From Symbiodinium microadriaticum (Eukaryota > Sar > Dinophyceae > Suessiales > Symbiodiniaceae): a DNA stretch of 64,000 nucleotides. How positions within the stretch are numbered: the first letter of the stretch is position 1; the number at the start of each line of letters is the position of its first letter. This document shows, in pieces, positions 42,642 to 51,053 of the stretch. Position numbers and translations under genes: made by a program. The stretch is taken from NCBI GenBank assembly GCA_001939145.1, contig LSRX01000763.1, positions 2,891 to 66,890 on the forward strand, given 5' to 3'. Below the pieces are notes generated by a model that had not been told where the DNA came from, did no database searches, and saw only the letters and a list, made by a program, of their open reading frames with translations.

Positions 42642-45600
42642 TGGCCCTCGATCCCCGAAAAATCATCAGAGTCCTCATGTCTCTTAGTTTCCTTGGATTC
42701 AGAATATAATGGTTGCAGACCCTGTGCTTTCCGACGTCGCGCTGACATCATAGCAGGATCCTCCACTATTCGCCATCGTCCTCCCATTTTGTAGTAGAGC
42801 TCGAACTCCCTGGATGTTCCCGCCTTCGTTAGCCCATTAGCTAACTGTGCTTCGGAGTGTACCCACCGGATGTCGAGGTGGGTAGAATATTGCGAGGCTT
42901 TTATGCTGAGGAGCTCAATGTTGGATCTCTTCTCTGCTCCCTTGATAACCAGGACTTCCGTGTTGAGCTTGTCGTACACATTCCTGGAGTCTGTGATGAG
43001 ATGCCCTGTAGTCCTTCGGACTGTAGCATCGGGGTCTCGGACATCCACCTTCCCATGCAGCATCTCGGACCACTGGTATCTTGCATAGTATAAGACATCC
43101 TCCCCGTTTGTTGCAGCCTGACTCTCGGCTGCCCCGGGCGATCGGCATGCCCGGTCTATCTTGCTTGATTGCCAGCTGATAGGGGTGACCTCAGTCACCT
43201 CTCCTCGCGCCAGACTGCTTGGCGCGATGCCTATGAAGATGCCCTGCGTGCTTTCTCCACTGATGCGGTTCTGGCTCGCCGCGTCCACCCATGCGAAAAT
43301 GGAGAGGTCATCGTCTGGGTGGTGTTTGTGGATAATCATGGCATGATCATGCCGCATCTGCGCCTGGTGTAGTAGCTGGTTCGCCTTCTTCACTGTAGCT
43401 ATTGTCCCCTTGCTTGTCTCGGACAACAACAGCGACACAGCTGCACAGAGGTGTGGTGCTACTTGTTGAGCATGCCAGGACAAACCGCCTAAGAGCATCC
43501 GCAACTGGGTCCGTTCCCAGTCTGTAATGAGGGCATTGTCCTCTCTTCGTCGTGTAGCACTCAACGGAATCTCCTTGATGTCCTTGGCGTAGCCGGGTTG
43601 AGAGAGACGGTAGCCCTCTTCCGTTGCTTCAATCTTCACCCCGCACTGTGTGAAGACCCCTTGTTCCCAATCTCCCCACTTGAACTTCTTCTTGATGGCT
43701 AAGATCACCTGGTCCCACTCGTGGTCATTCTCAGGACCCATGAACAGGAAGTCGTCCACATGCCCGGAAATTGCTCCTTGCAAGCTCCCATTCTTCCGAA
43801 GGTACCACGCGCAGGGGTCCGACCAGGATCTTTCAAAGCCTAAAGATTTCAAGAATTCATCAACCGACCTATACCATTCTAAAGGCGCATCTACCAACCC
43901 GTAACACGCTTTCTTTAACTGCACGACCGTTCCAGGTGCCAAATTCATTGCCTCCAAGATCTCTGGGCACGGAATGCAATGTAATTGGTCAGGGTATTCA
44001 CGGCCTTGCAAGAATGCTCCTGACACGTCCCCCTTCTGGATCACCCATCGCTTCCATGAGGCGTACTGCAAAAACATTTGCCTCGTCTGGCGGCTCATGA
44101 CGGGTGAGGTAGTAGATCGATGTTCGTACGACGGGTCTTGGTAGCCGAGCAAAACTGCTCGTGCCTTTGCTTTCTTGCTCCCATCCTCACGATTTTTCCA
44201 CGTGAGGATCCACCGCATCCCCACAGCTTGCTGTGGCGATGCCTGCAGGTGTGAGGGGAGGCTCTTGAAGGCTTCTGCCGCGATGAAGTTCTTCACCTCC
44301 ACACTCTTAGCCTCCCGAAATTGCTGTCTCTCCTCGGGAGTCAGCTTGCGCTCGCTGACCTCGACGGTCTTCCTCTTAAGAGCTCCCACGAAGAAGCCCT
44401 CCAGGTTCCGACACATCTGCTGTCGGCCACGCGTGCTCTCCGGGATGTCCAGCTCCACCTGCACCGCTGAGTCCTCGTGCATCCAGAACTCTACAGGATC
44501 CTTGTTCCAGGTCCCTTCCGAAACTCTGTCCTGCCACTTCTCGGCCATCATGGCCATCTGCTCATTCTCCTGTTGTCGTGGTCTACGTGCTGGTTGTCGT
44601 GCCTCTTCCGCATCAAGTTCTCCTTCATGAGGGCCTGCTCGCTTGCCACGTACACGATGTCGTACCAATGGTGGTTGCTCCTGCTGTGGGTCCTGCGCCC
44701 GTTCCCACTCCTCATCGTCTGGCGCTTCTCCCGATACATCTTGGAACTGGTTCCCGCCAATCTCAGTCGCCACCTTTGTGAACGTCCATTGAACACGCGA
44801 ATCTGTGCTCAGTTCTTCCACCAAGCTTTCTCGTTCCGATGCTCTCCGAAGTTGTTCCGGGCAACATTTTATCAGCTGCTTTCCACGAATGCACCACACC
44901 ACACTTCCAGGACGGAGCTGTCCATCATCGTCCCTCCTGGTTTCGGTGGCCAGCACTCGTGCTGGTCCAAGAAACCTTCCATGTTTGCCGCCGGGAGCTC
45001 TTCGACTCTTGTTTGATTCTTGGCTTCTCCAGAAGAAAACCAGCTCTCCTGGCACATAATCGTATAGTCGCCGTGGCCGTGAGTGCTTGGCGCGCATTAG
45101 CCGCTGGGCCGCGTGCCAGTCGGCATGCGCTTTCTCGGCTGTGGCCCTCCGCTGAACATCACGTGCAAATTCGCCTGACGCGTTCTCCACCAGTAGGTCG
45201 GGTGGTAGTTGGTGTGGTTCTCCCACGAAACGCTCTGTGTCATCGGAGTTCCTCCCAATCGCGAGTTGGGCTGGCGTGAAACCTCGAACTTGTTCTCGAT
45301 GATTGAACACTCTGATGGTTGAGGCCAGGGCTTCCTCGGCCGTGATGGTGGGCTCATCAGCCGGTAGCTTCTGGAGGAGCTCTTTGGTTCCCCTCACTGC
45401 TTGTTCTATGGAGCCTATCTTCCAATGAGCCTCCGCTGGAGCCAGGTCGATAAAGATGCTGTGTTTGTCACAAAAAGTCTCTAAAGTCTGGCTTCGGAAC
45501 GCTCCCGCAGGGTCAACTCGCAGCGTCCTAGGTAATCCGAAATACTGCAGCCAACCCTCTTGGAAATAGCTCAAACACGTGCTGGCACTCGGTTGTTGTT

Positions 45601-48600
45601 TGGAGCCCTTGGATAAAATGCGTGCCGTCCTGAATCTAGTGTTTTCATCCAACATCAACAGGAACTGAACGTCTTCCCCAGTGGCGGGGTGGTGCCAATG
45701 CCCAACATCGGCTGACACGGTATACCACTTTGGTGGCAAGGGCTCTAACGAGGCGAGGTGCCGAGGTTGGACTCGTTGCCGTTCATGGCAAATACTACAC
45801 TTGAACTCCTTTGCGGCCTGAAGAACCTCGTTTGAGGCCCCTCTGCGCTTGAGTGCCTCCACCAAATGGCGGACACTGCCGTGTCCCGTTGCTGCATGAA
45901 GCAGATACAGCTTCTTTTGTATTGCTGCTTTCCTCTTCCGATCTTCACTTGGAAATCCATCTTGCACCAGCGCTTCCTCTTGACATTCCTGGGTCACACA
46001 ACAGCTGTGAGTATGATCGTGCAACCCTTGTTTTTGCTTTGGCACTGGAAAACCACACTTCCGAAGTTGCTGTCTCTGCTCTTCACTCAGATCATGAACG
46101 CTTCGCACAGTATAGGCAGAAATGGACATCCTCTCTCCTGTCCACGGGCACGTCGTGTGCCAGGCGTTTGGGGAAAATGACACCACCCGATGATACGTGT
46201 CCAACTCCTCCCTTCCCGAGGGCGTTTCCCCTTCACTCACCAGTAACCCCCCTCCGGACTTCTGGCCCATAGAGCAGGTGTAGTTGTAACTCCCTTTCAA
46301 ATTGTGATTGTCCCGGTGCCAGGGCATGTAATTGTTGTAGCTAATCACAAAAGACGTCCATGTGCTGTTGGCCGGGGCGTGTTTCCGAAGGAATTGATTT
46401 ATGTACTTACACAACTGGGGGTGGTCCTGAGTTCTCCGACTGAGGCCTGAAAAAGGTCCATGCACATACGCGCCAAATTGGTAATAGGGTGGTCGAACAG
46501 TCGTTCCTCCCATCATGCCTCTTCCTTTCTTGGGTTCCTTGAGCTTCAGGTTTCCCAAGAAATCCTCCATAGCCTTCCAACTCATTTTGTCTCCCATCAG
46601 GCCCCTCCTCGCTTGTTCCTCAACCTCCCCTCTATCCTCCTTTCCTTGGGTGAGGTGAGCACTCTCTCTCTCTTCTTTCTCCTCTCTCTCTTCCAGCACA
46701 CAGCAAGCACACGTTTGGGCATGAACAGACTGACAAGTCACATGGCACATACATGCACTGCCTCCACCGAACAGGTCAGGTGTTTGTGACTTTCCTAGGC
46801 TTTCTTGTTTGACCCCATGGTAGCTCAGCTCTTGCTGAACCGCTTGGACCACCAGCCTACAGAACTCCTTTGTGTACACCATGGTTCCGGTCCCTGCCCT
46901 TGTCTCACCCTTCCCGTGTTCGTAGTTTCTATTGCACTTGCAAGGGCGGTGAAGCAACTCAGCCAATCGTTGGTGCGTGGTCATCAACTTCCATCCCCTT
47001 TGAACTAGCTTTCCGGTCCCATCCCGCACGTTCACCTGACATCCTTTCGTGGTGGCCACCTGTGGGTTGTACTTACGAATCATGTCCTGCAGGAGTGGAA
47101 GTCGCCATGCATCACTCTTCTCAGGAAGTTCCCAAACGACATGAATGCCTTGCTGCACACAGTAATGCCATATCACACTGCATCCCACGTACACGCCTGT
47201 TGCTGCTTGCCTTTTTGTCCTAAGCTCTTCCTTTTGGGCCTCAGACCTTTGGTTGGTTCGTTGGAGAGGGGAGTAAGCTTCACAAGGTGGTGAGAGCCAC
47301 ACTACTCCGGGTCTCAGGGCCTCAATCTGTTCCAAGACAATCTTTACCCCGGCATGTCTACCTAGATCTTGGCTGTCCCACAGATCACACCGCACTGCTG
47401 CTGCCGCACGACCTTCCGTCTCCTGAACTGCGCGCGTCAACACACTGTCTTTTTCAGCGCACACTTCCATCAGTAAGGGTCGTTGGTCAAGAACTAAGTT
47501 GGAGAACAGCTTTGGAATGTTGTTCCATGACGCACTCTCAAGAACCTGTGCGGCGGCACAAGACATCTGCCGCCAGCTCTGCTGTTCCGCAATGCTGCCA
47601 GCTTCAACATTTCCCTCAAAAACCGCTGTCCTTCCACTTGATCTGGTAGCTGGATTCGTCAGGGGTCCATCACCATCTGGAAGCTCTTCTCGGTTTCGCT
47701 CGGCTCGGTCTCCCCGGTTTTCTTCCGGCGAGGCTCCTCTGCCTCCTTCCCCTCGCGAAGCTGTTGAATCTCCTGCTTCATCGTGGCCATGGTCTCCATC
47801 ATCAACTTGAGCTGGTCCGTGGTGACCGCAGCAGATCCCTCGCTTGAGGAAGCAGCTGCTTCGCTGTGCCACTCCTTGCGTCCATCCTTGGCATAGCCCT
47901 TTCCGGACTTGTTGATCATGGACTTTGGGTGGATGGCCTTCGGCTTCGCCTGGAAGTTCTCCTTGTTCACCGGCTCCTTGGTCTTCGCGTGGCTCGTCAT
48001 GATCGGGATCTCGGTCTCGTCGGTCTCCTCGTCGGGCTGGTTCATGAGCCATGTGGCCAACCTGCTCAGGCGGTAGTCGCAGGTGTGGGCATCCTCGAGC
48101 ATGGTCTCCTGTACCCACTTCGCGTAGGATGGTTGCTCCCGTCGGAGCTGCCCATACGTCAGGCTGGCCCATTTTCCGAAACCCACTGGGTCCTGGGAGT
48201 TCGGCACCGAGATGTTGTAGATCACCTTCAGGGCCGAGCGCTGCACGACAGGAATCGTCTCGTTTCCCGTCAGCGTCATCTTGAGTCGGGTTTCGCAGAA
48301 CTCCTTGAGGTTGTCCTTCTTCCGACTGTTCTTGTTGAGGTCGCTGATCCACTGGCGTAGGTCCGTCTTGCGGGTGCCTCCCACTTCCTCTCCTGCCTCT
48401 TCCATTAGCTCCACCAGGCGGTCGCGAAGCTCCACACGGCTCCACTGTTGTGGCGGGTCCTCGCCACGATCCTGGATGGCCTTGACCAACTGGGGCTTCG
48501 TCATCTTCATCATGGCTGGCAAGGAGGAGTCTGGAGTGAGGGCGGACCTGCGAGAGCGAGTTTGAGCTTGTACACGGTCTGCTGAGGTTCATGGTGACTG

Positions 48601-48742
48601 ATTTGGTCTCATCCTCTGGCTCGGCTTCCACACATTCTGAATCCGTCTTACACAAACACGCTCCCTCATTCACACAAACACCCATTCTAGTTAAATCATG
48701 AGGACTCTGACATCTTCCTACTTCCCTTCCTGGGCTGTACAT
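42611..48742 (-). CDS. pol: Pol polyprotein with methyltransferase-like and 2OG-Fe(II) dioxygenase-like domains
   Basis: The ORF has 2043 codons; real coding probably begins near 47660 (about residue 361), since the part before it is out of frame with the SAP/ExoX-like segment. Domains by approximate residue: methyltransferase-like 423-560 (LMEVCAEKDSVLTRAV, then WLSPPCEAYSP near 482-493, HVVWELP later). A dioxygenase-like domain at about 790-890 has HRD near 809-811, a distal His near 861 and an Arg about 10 residues on. Integrase has an HX4H/CX2C finger near 950-990 and a DDE core with exactly 35 residues between the second Asp and the Glu (D about 1011, D 1078, E 1114). Reverse transcriptase has GHVDDFLF near 1662. 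RNase H spans about 1815-1970 (FAWVDAASQ...ITDSRNVYDKL). The stop lies in the 3' LTR. Confidence 0.9.
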   Translation of the reverse strand: MYSPGREVGRCQSPHDLTRMGVCVNEGACLCKTDSECVEAEPEDETKSVTMNLSRPCTSSNSLSQVRPHSRLLLASHDEDDEAPVGQGHPGSWRGPATTVEPCGASRPPGGANGRGRRGSGRHPQDGPTPVDQRPQQEQSEEGQPQGVLRNPTQDDADGKRDDSCRAALGPEGDLQHLGAELPGPSGFRKMGQPDVWAAPTGATILREVGTGDHARGCPHLRLPPEQVGHMAHEPARRGDRRDRDPDHDEPREDQGAGEQGELPGEAEGHPPKVHDQQVRKGLCQGWTQGVAQRSSCFLKRGICCGHHGPAQVDDGDHGHDEAGDSTASRGEGGRGASPEENRGDRAERNREELPDGDGPLTNPATRSSGRTAVFEGNVEAGSIAEQQSWRQMSCAAAQVLESASWNNIPKLFSNLVLDQRPLLMEVCAEKDSVLTRAVQETEGRAAAAVRCDLWDSQDLGRHAGVKIVLEQIEALRPGVVWLSPPCEAYSPLQRTNQRSEAQKEELRTKRQAATGVYVGCSVIWHYCVQQGIHVVWELPEKSDAWRLPLLQDMIRKYNPQVATTKGCQVNVRDGTGKLVQRGWKLMTTHQRLAELLHRPCKCNRNYEHGKGETRAGTGTMVYTKEFCRLVVQAVQQELSYHGVKQESLGKSQTPDLFGGGSACMCHVTCQSVHAQTCACCVLEEREEKEERESAHLTQGKEDRGEVEEQARRGLMGDKMSWKAMEDFLGNLKLKEPKKGRGMMGGTTVRPPYYQFGAYVHGPFSGLSRRTQDHPQLCKYINQFLRKHAPANSTWTSFVISYNNYMPWHRDNHNLKGSYNYTCSMGQKSGGGLLVSEGETPSGREELDTYHRVVSFSPNAWHTTCPWTGERMSISAYTVRSVHDLSEEQRQQLRKCGFPVPKQKQGLHDHTHSCCVTQECQEEALVQDGFPSEDRKRKAAIQKKLYLLHAATGHGSVRHLVEALKRRGASNEVLQAAKEFKCSICHERQRVQPRHLASLEPLPPKWYTVSADVGHWHHPATGEDVQFLLMLDENTRFRTARILSKGSKQQPSASTCLSYFQEGWLQYFGLPRTLRVDPAGAFRSQTLETFCDKHSIFIDLAPAEAHWKIGSIEQAVRGTKELLQKLPADEPTITAEEALASTIRVFNHREQVRGFTPAQLAIGRNSDDTERFVGEPHQLPPDLLVENASGEFARDVQRRATAEKAHADWHAAQRLMRAKHSRPRRLYDYVPGELVFFWRSQESNKSRRAPGGKHGRFLGPARVLATETRRDDDGQLRPGSVVWCIRGKQLIKCCPEQLRRASERESLVEELSTDSRVQWTFTKVATEIGGNQFQDVSGEAPDDEEWERAQDPQQEQPPLVRHRVRGKRAGPHEGELDAEEARQPARRPRQQENEQMAMMAEKWQDRVSEGTWNKDPVEFWMHEDSAVQVELDIPESTRGRQQMCRNLEGFFVGALKRKTVEVSERKLTPEERQQFREAKSVEVKNFIAAEAFKSLPSHLQASPQQAVGMRWILTWKNREDGSKKAKARAVLLGYQDPSYEHRSTTSPVMSRQTRQMFLQYASWKRWVIQKGDVSGAFLQGREYPDQLHCIPCPEILEAMNLAPGTVVQLKKACYGLVDAPLEWYRSVDEFLKSLGFERSWSDPCAWYLRKNGSLQGAISGHVDDFLFMGPENDHEWDQVILAIKKKFKWGDWEQGVFTQCGVKIEATEEGYRLSQPGYAKDIKEIPLSATRRREDNALITDWERTQLRMLLGGLSWHAQQVAPHLCAAVSLLLSETSKGTIATVKKANQLLHQAQMRHDHAMIIHKHHPDDDLSIFAWVDAASQNRISGESTQGIFIGIAPSSLARGEVTEVTPISWQSSKIDRACRSPGAAESQAATNGEDVLYYARYQWSEMLHGKVDVRDPDATVRRTTGHLITDSRNVYDKLNTEVLVIKGAEKRSNIELLSIKASQYSTHLDIRWVHSEAQLANGLTKAGTSREFELYYKMGGRWRIVEDPAMMSARRRKAQGLQPLYSESKETKRHEDSDDFSGIEGHASAINSMHL
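42642..42656 (-). other. Possible polypurine tract
   Basis: Just upstream of the 3' LTR the minus strand reads GGGGATCGAGGGCCA. It is purine-rich but interrupted, so this is a position-based guess. The Pol reading frame runs through it. Confidence 0.4.
47659..48522 (-). CDS. SAP-like / ExoX C-terminal-like segment of the polyprotein
   Basis: This 287-codon frame overlaps the first third of the long Pol ORF and is the more protein-like of the two there. Residues 7-40 (MTKPQLVKAIQDRG...ELRDRLVELM) resemble a SAP DNA-binding helix pair. Residues 114-140 (GFGKWASLTYGQLRREQPSY) resemble the ExoX-like C-terminal module, usually written as GKYKG...DPSYLRW. A basic, coiled tail follows. The frame stops in GAC CCC TGA. 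A -1 slip on the C run continues directly into Pol as ...MDPLTNPATRS. The segment is therefore best read as the N-terminal part of Pol rather than a free protein. Confidence 0.72.
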   Translation of the reverse strand: MPAMMKMTKPQLVKAIQDRGEDPPQQWSRVELRDRLVELMEEAGEEVGGTRKTDLRQWISDLNKNSRKKDNLKEFCETRLKMTLTGNETIPVVQRSALKVIYNISVPNSQDPVGFGKWASLTYGQLRREQPSYAKWVQETMLEDAHTCDYRLSRLATWLMNQPDEETDETEIPIMTSHAKTKEPVNKENFQAKPKAIHPKSMINKSGKGYAKDGRKEWHSEAAASSSEGSAAVTTDQLKLMMETMATMKQEIQQLREGKEAEEPRRKKTGETEPSETEKSFQMVMDP

Positions 48743-48790
48743 CGGTCCCTCCCTTTTGACGCCAGGTTCGTCATCCGGGAGGAGCTGTCC

Positions 48791-49345
48791 CTAGATATAG
48801 TCCAGCAGCGAGGGCACGGGACGTTCAGCCTGCCGCGCTGCTGCAAAGATGTCTGCTGTCAAATCCATGAGCTGGTGTCCCGTTTGGGAACGCTGGAGTG
48901 GAATAATCTTGCTTGGATCGAGGGCTCGAAACACAACTAAGTCCTGTTTAAAATCCACTATGGCATCTAACTTCCGCAAGGCATCAATGGAAAACAGGAT
49001 CGGTCCTTCACCTTCATCAAGTGCATGAATGACCAGGCTGCCCGGCTTCTCGTCGGCCGTGATTCCAAGGTGTAGTGTGGATATGCACTGGCCTTCTGAG
49101 GAGTTGCCGAAACCAAAGGTTGGCTTGTCATTCACGTCCACATGGTGAACCCGATCTGTTCCATGCTTCGTCATGTTCTTCTTCAGGACCATTTCCACCG
49201 CACGCACTGAGCCGAGGGTTCGCGTTGCTCCCCCATCGATGACGCAGCAACCATTGGCGACCGCCTCTTGTGTGGTGGGTCCGCTTGGGGGTCCCACAGT
49301 CATCGCCTCCTCGAGGCCTTCCACGTAGCACACAAAGGGCGCCAT
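48791..49345 (-). CDS. Aspartic protease segment
   Basis: This 184-codon frame overlaps the Gag end by about 218 bases in the +1 frame. It has the retropepsin-like active-site motif VIDGGAT near residues 34-40 (usually DSGAT or DTGA), then a beta-rich region with LVIHALDEGEGPILFS and a hydrophobic GILFS-like stretch. Its role would be to cut the polyprotein. It ends at TAG at 48791-48793 in the context ATC TAG GGA CAG, and the same frame stays open past it into the long ORF. Joining to Gag needs a +1 shift, or one base is wrong here; both remain possible. Confidence 0.8.
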   Translation of the reverse strand: MAPFVCYVEGLEEAMTVGPPSGPTTQEAVANGCCVIDGGATRTLGSVRAVEMVLKKNMTKHGTDRVHHVDVNDKPTFGFGNSSEGQCISTLHLGITADEKPGSLVIHALDEGEGPILFSIDALRKLDAIVDFKQDLVVFRALDPSKIIPLQRSQTGHQLMDLTADIFAAARQAERPVPSLLDYI

Positions 49346-50621
49346 CTCCTTGCCAGGAAGTGGTTCCCTCCTTTGGCTTCTGTGGGCAATTTCTTGCCCT
49401 GTGGCCCACCTTTCCGCACCGTAAGCACGTCATCTTGGAATCATCACGAGGTGGGCCATCGTGGCTTCCTCCGGAGGGGCGGAAATATTTCCGCGACATC
49501 TTGACTTGGTGCTGTTTCTCTCGGGCTGAGCGCAAAGTGCGCTTGGCCTCCCTCAGCACCGCGTGCGCTGACTCGATCTCCTCTTGGTTCTCGTTCCACA
49601 ACGCGGCTTCCTCCTCATCGAAGATGCTGGTGTCGAAGTCCTTCACGTCCTCCTCATCCTGCTCGTGGTCCGTGGCATCCTCATCGCGGCCCTCGCCCCA
49701 ATAGGCTTGCCCGCCTTGTTCTCGTCGACGTCCATCTCCATCACCGTGCTGGGCCCGAAGCTCGTGTGCCACCCTTGCGATGGTATACTCGCCTCGGACC
49801 GCTGTGTGGATGAGGTTGCGCTCGGCGTTGGTGAGGCCCGCATCCACCAGGAGGTACCAGGCCTGCACAAACTCTGGCAAGATCTCCACGGCATCCTTGG
49901 TGGCCTCGGGCTCCCAGGAGGTGCTTTTCCATGACCATGAGCCGTAGTAGGACGACCAGTCCCAGCTACTGCCGGACCACCAGCTCCCTCCATAGGGCTG
50001 GCTCCATGAGGTTCGACTGCCTGCCGTCGTTGTGGCTGTACCATCGCTTTCGGCGTTGTCGGTTTCGTTCTCGTCACCGGTCGCATCGGAGGTCCAGCTG
50101 GAACGCCTGCTCCCCCAGGGTCCCCCTGAACTCGTAGTTGGTGGTCTCCACCTCTCCATCTCGGCCTGATTCGAGGCATTCCGAGGCATCACCCTCTTCA
50201 AGGCTTGGCACGCTCGCCAGTACGTCTCTGTCTTCCGGGTGATATACTCATTAATCCCTTCTCCCATGCGCCTTCGGCTGCTTCGGAAGTACTTGTTGAG
50301 GTACTCGGTGGCCTCGGGAATCTGAGGCTTTCCAAGCCCCTGCCGCAGATGGTCTAAAAAGACCGCCACTCCTCCATTGAACGATACCCACGTCGGTGAC
50401 TTCCCCACGATCATTCTCTGCGCTGCCCCGGTGAGCTCGGCTGCGAGCCTCGGGCCGCAGAGATATCGGTTCTCATACTTCACCCCTTGCTCCCACACCA
50501 GGACTTGCTCCTCGTACGCCTGGAACGTTGTGGCGTTGCCATCCCACGATGGCACTCCATCTTTGGAGCGGTTGCTCCCCCCACTTGTCATCCCGGCCCG
50601 GTTGAACAGGGCCAGGTTCAC
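49128..50621 (-). CDS. gag: Gag polyprotein of the copia-type element
   Basis: This 497-codon frame starts 62 bases inside the 5' LTR. Gag forms the particle that packages element RNA in the cytoplasm. The N-terminal part has the pattern VPSWDG...FQAYEEQVLVWE, typical to my eye of this Gag class. The middle is low in complexity and rich in S, W, G and Y. An acidic linker is followed by a CX2CX4HX4C zinc knuckle (CLRCGKVGHRARNC) near residues 390-405, a nucleic-acid-binding motif. After about residue 420 the frame probably stops being the real one, because protease sequence appears in the +1 frame. The natural product would then be Gag alone or a +1 Gag-protease fusion. Confidence 0.88.
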   Translation of the reverse strand: MNLALFNRAGMTSGGSNRSKDGVPSWDGNATTFQAYEEQVLVWEQGVKYENRYLCGPRLAAELTGAAQRMIVGKSPTWVSFNGGVAVFLDHLRQGLGKPQIPEATEYLNKYFRSSRRRMGEGINEYITRKTETYWRACQALKRVMPRNASNQAEMERWRPPTTSSGGPWGSRRSSWTSDATGDENETDNAESDGTATTTAGSRTSWSQPYGGSWWSGSSWDWSSYYGSWSWKSTSWEPEATKDAVEILPEFVQAWYLLVDAGLTNAERNLIHTAVRGEYTIARVAHELRAQHGDGDGRRREQGGQAYWGEGRDEDATDHEQDEEDVKDFDTSIFDEEEAALWNENQEEIESAHAVLREAKRTLRSAREKQHQVKMSRKYFRPSGGSHDGPPRDDSKMTCLRCGKVGHRARNCPQKPKEGTTSWQGDGALCVLRGRPRGGDDCGTPKRTHHTRGGRQWLLRHRWGSNANPRLSACGGNGPEEEHDEAWNRSGSPCGRE

Positions 50622-50665
50622 ACAAATAAGGTCCCCGGATCACAAAGCAGTTTGGAGCTCCAAAC

Positions 50666-50683
50666 ACAGGCTCCGCGCTACCA
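50666..50683 (-). other. Primer binding site, probably for initiator tRNA-Met
   Basis: Directly inside the 5' LTR the minus strand reads TGGTAGCGCGGAGCC. It would pair with a tRNA 3' end of GGCTCCGCGCTACCA. That end puts U at position 72 with discriminator A, so position 1 would be A. An A1:U72 pair marks eukaryotic initiator tRNA-Met, a common primer for copia elements. The tRNA itself is not in the window. Confidence 0.65.
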
Positions 50684-50890
50684 TGCAAGCGGGAAGAGTT
50701 GAAGTTGCCCTAGTGCACAAGCGCTCGCACCAGCTCAGCAGTTTCTTTTGGCAGCCCTGCTTGTCCGCGGCTCGGCAGCGGAATCCCCGATGGCTGCTCT
50801 AAAGACTACTTCTTGGATGGTAACACAGCTGCAGGTAGCAGACAGCTGTATTCCTGCAGTCACAAGTGCATGCTGTTGATTGCACTTGCA
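50684..50890 (-). repeat. 5' LTR of the copia-type element (207 bp)
   Basis: The LTR runs from TGCAAG to CTTGCA, a 6-bp terminal inverted repeat carrying the usual TG...CA ends. It is followed on the + strand by CACCC, which also precedes the left LTR copy at 41666-41670 and so fits a 5-bp target duplication. The + strand end at 50684 adjoins the primer binding site. No clear TATA box or poly(A) signal was recognised in it. Confidence 0.93.
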
Positions 50891-51021
50891 CACCCTACAC
50901 CCTACTCAACCCCTAAACCCTACACCCTGGACGCTTTAAGACCCTACAACCCTAAACCCACAGAGGCTCCTAAACCCTACTACACCCTAAACCCTAAACC
51001 CTAAAACCAAAACCCGCAGAG

Positions 51022-51053
51022 GCTCCATGTATGTCTTCGACCGTCGGCGCTTC
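51022..51053 (+). CDS. TrhO/TSTD2-like rhodanese gene, exon f
   Basis: The 32-base exon encodes SMYVFDRRRF, the family motif G-x-x-FVFDxR. The acceptor is GCAGAG and the donor is TTC|GTCCGA (GT). The first two bases complete Gly with the last base of exon e. The retrotransposon lies in the intron between e and f, on the opposite strand. Confidence 0.84.

Larger units (their letters stand above)
42545..50890 (-). mobile_element. Ty1/copia-type LTR retrotransposon with accessory enzyme domains
   Basis: The element reads on the minus strand. From 5' to 3' it has a full LTR (50684-50890), a primer binding site next to the LTR, Gag, aspartic protease, a SAP/ExoX-like ORF, a long Pol, and a 3' LTR cut by an N at 42544. 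Domain order integrase, reverse transcriptase, RNase H defines the copia order. Where both can be read, the LTRs are identical (97 of 97 bases), which suggests recent insertion. It lies antisense in an intron of the TrhO-like gene. Coding frames are not one continuous ORF: a +1 change, an in-frame TAG and a -1 change separate the parts. The domain order is certain; activity is inference. Confidence 0.93.

Noticed and set aside
47660-48742. N-terminal 360 residues of the long Pol ORF as real protein
   Set aside because: Pro/Gly/Arg-rich and without recognisable motifs, while the overlapping frame has SAP- and ExoX-like motifs.
44175-50179. Many + strand ORFs across the retroelement
   Set aside because: They are antisense shadows of Gag and Pol.
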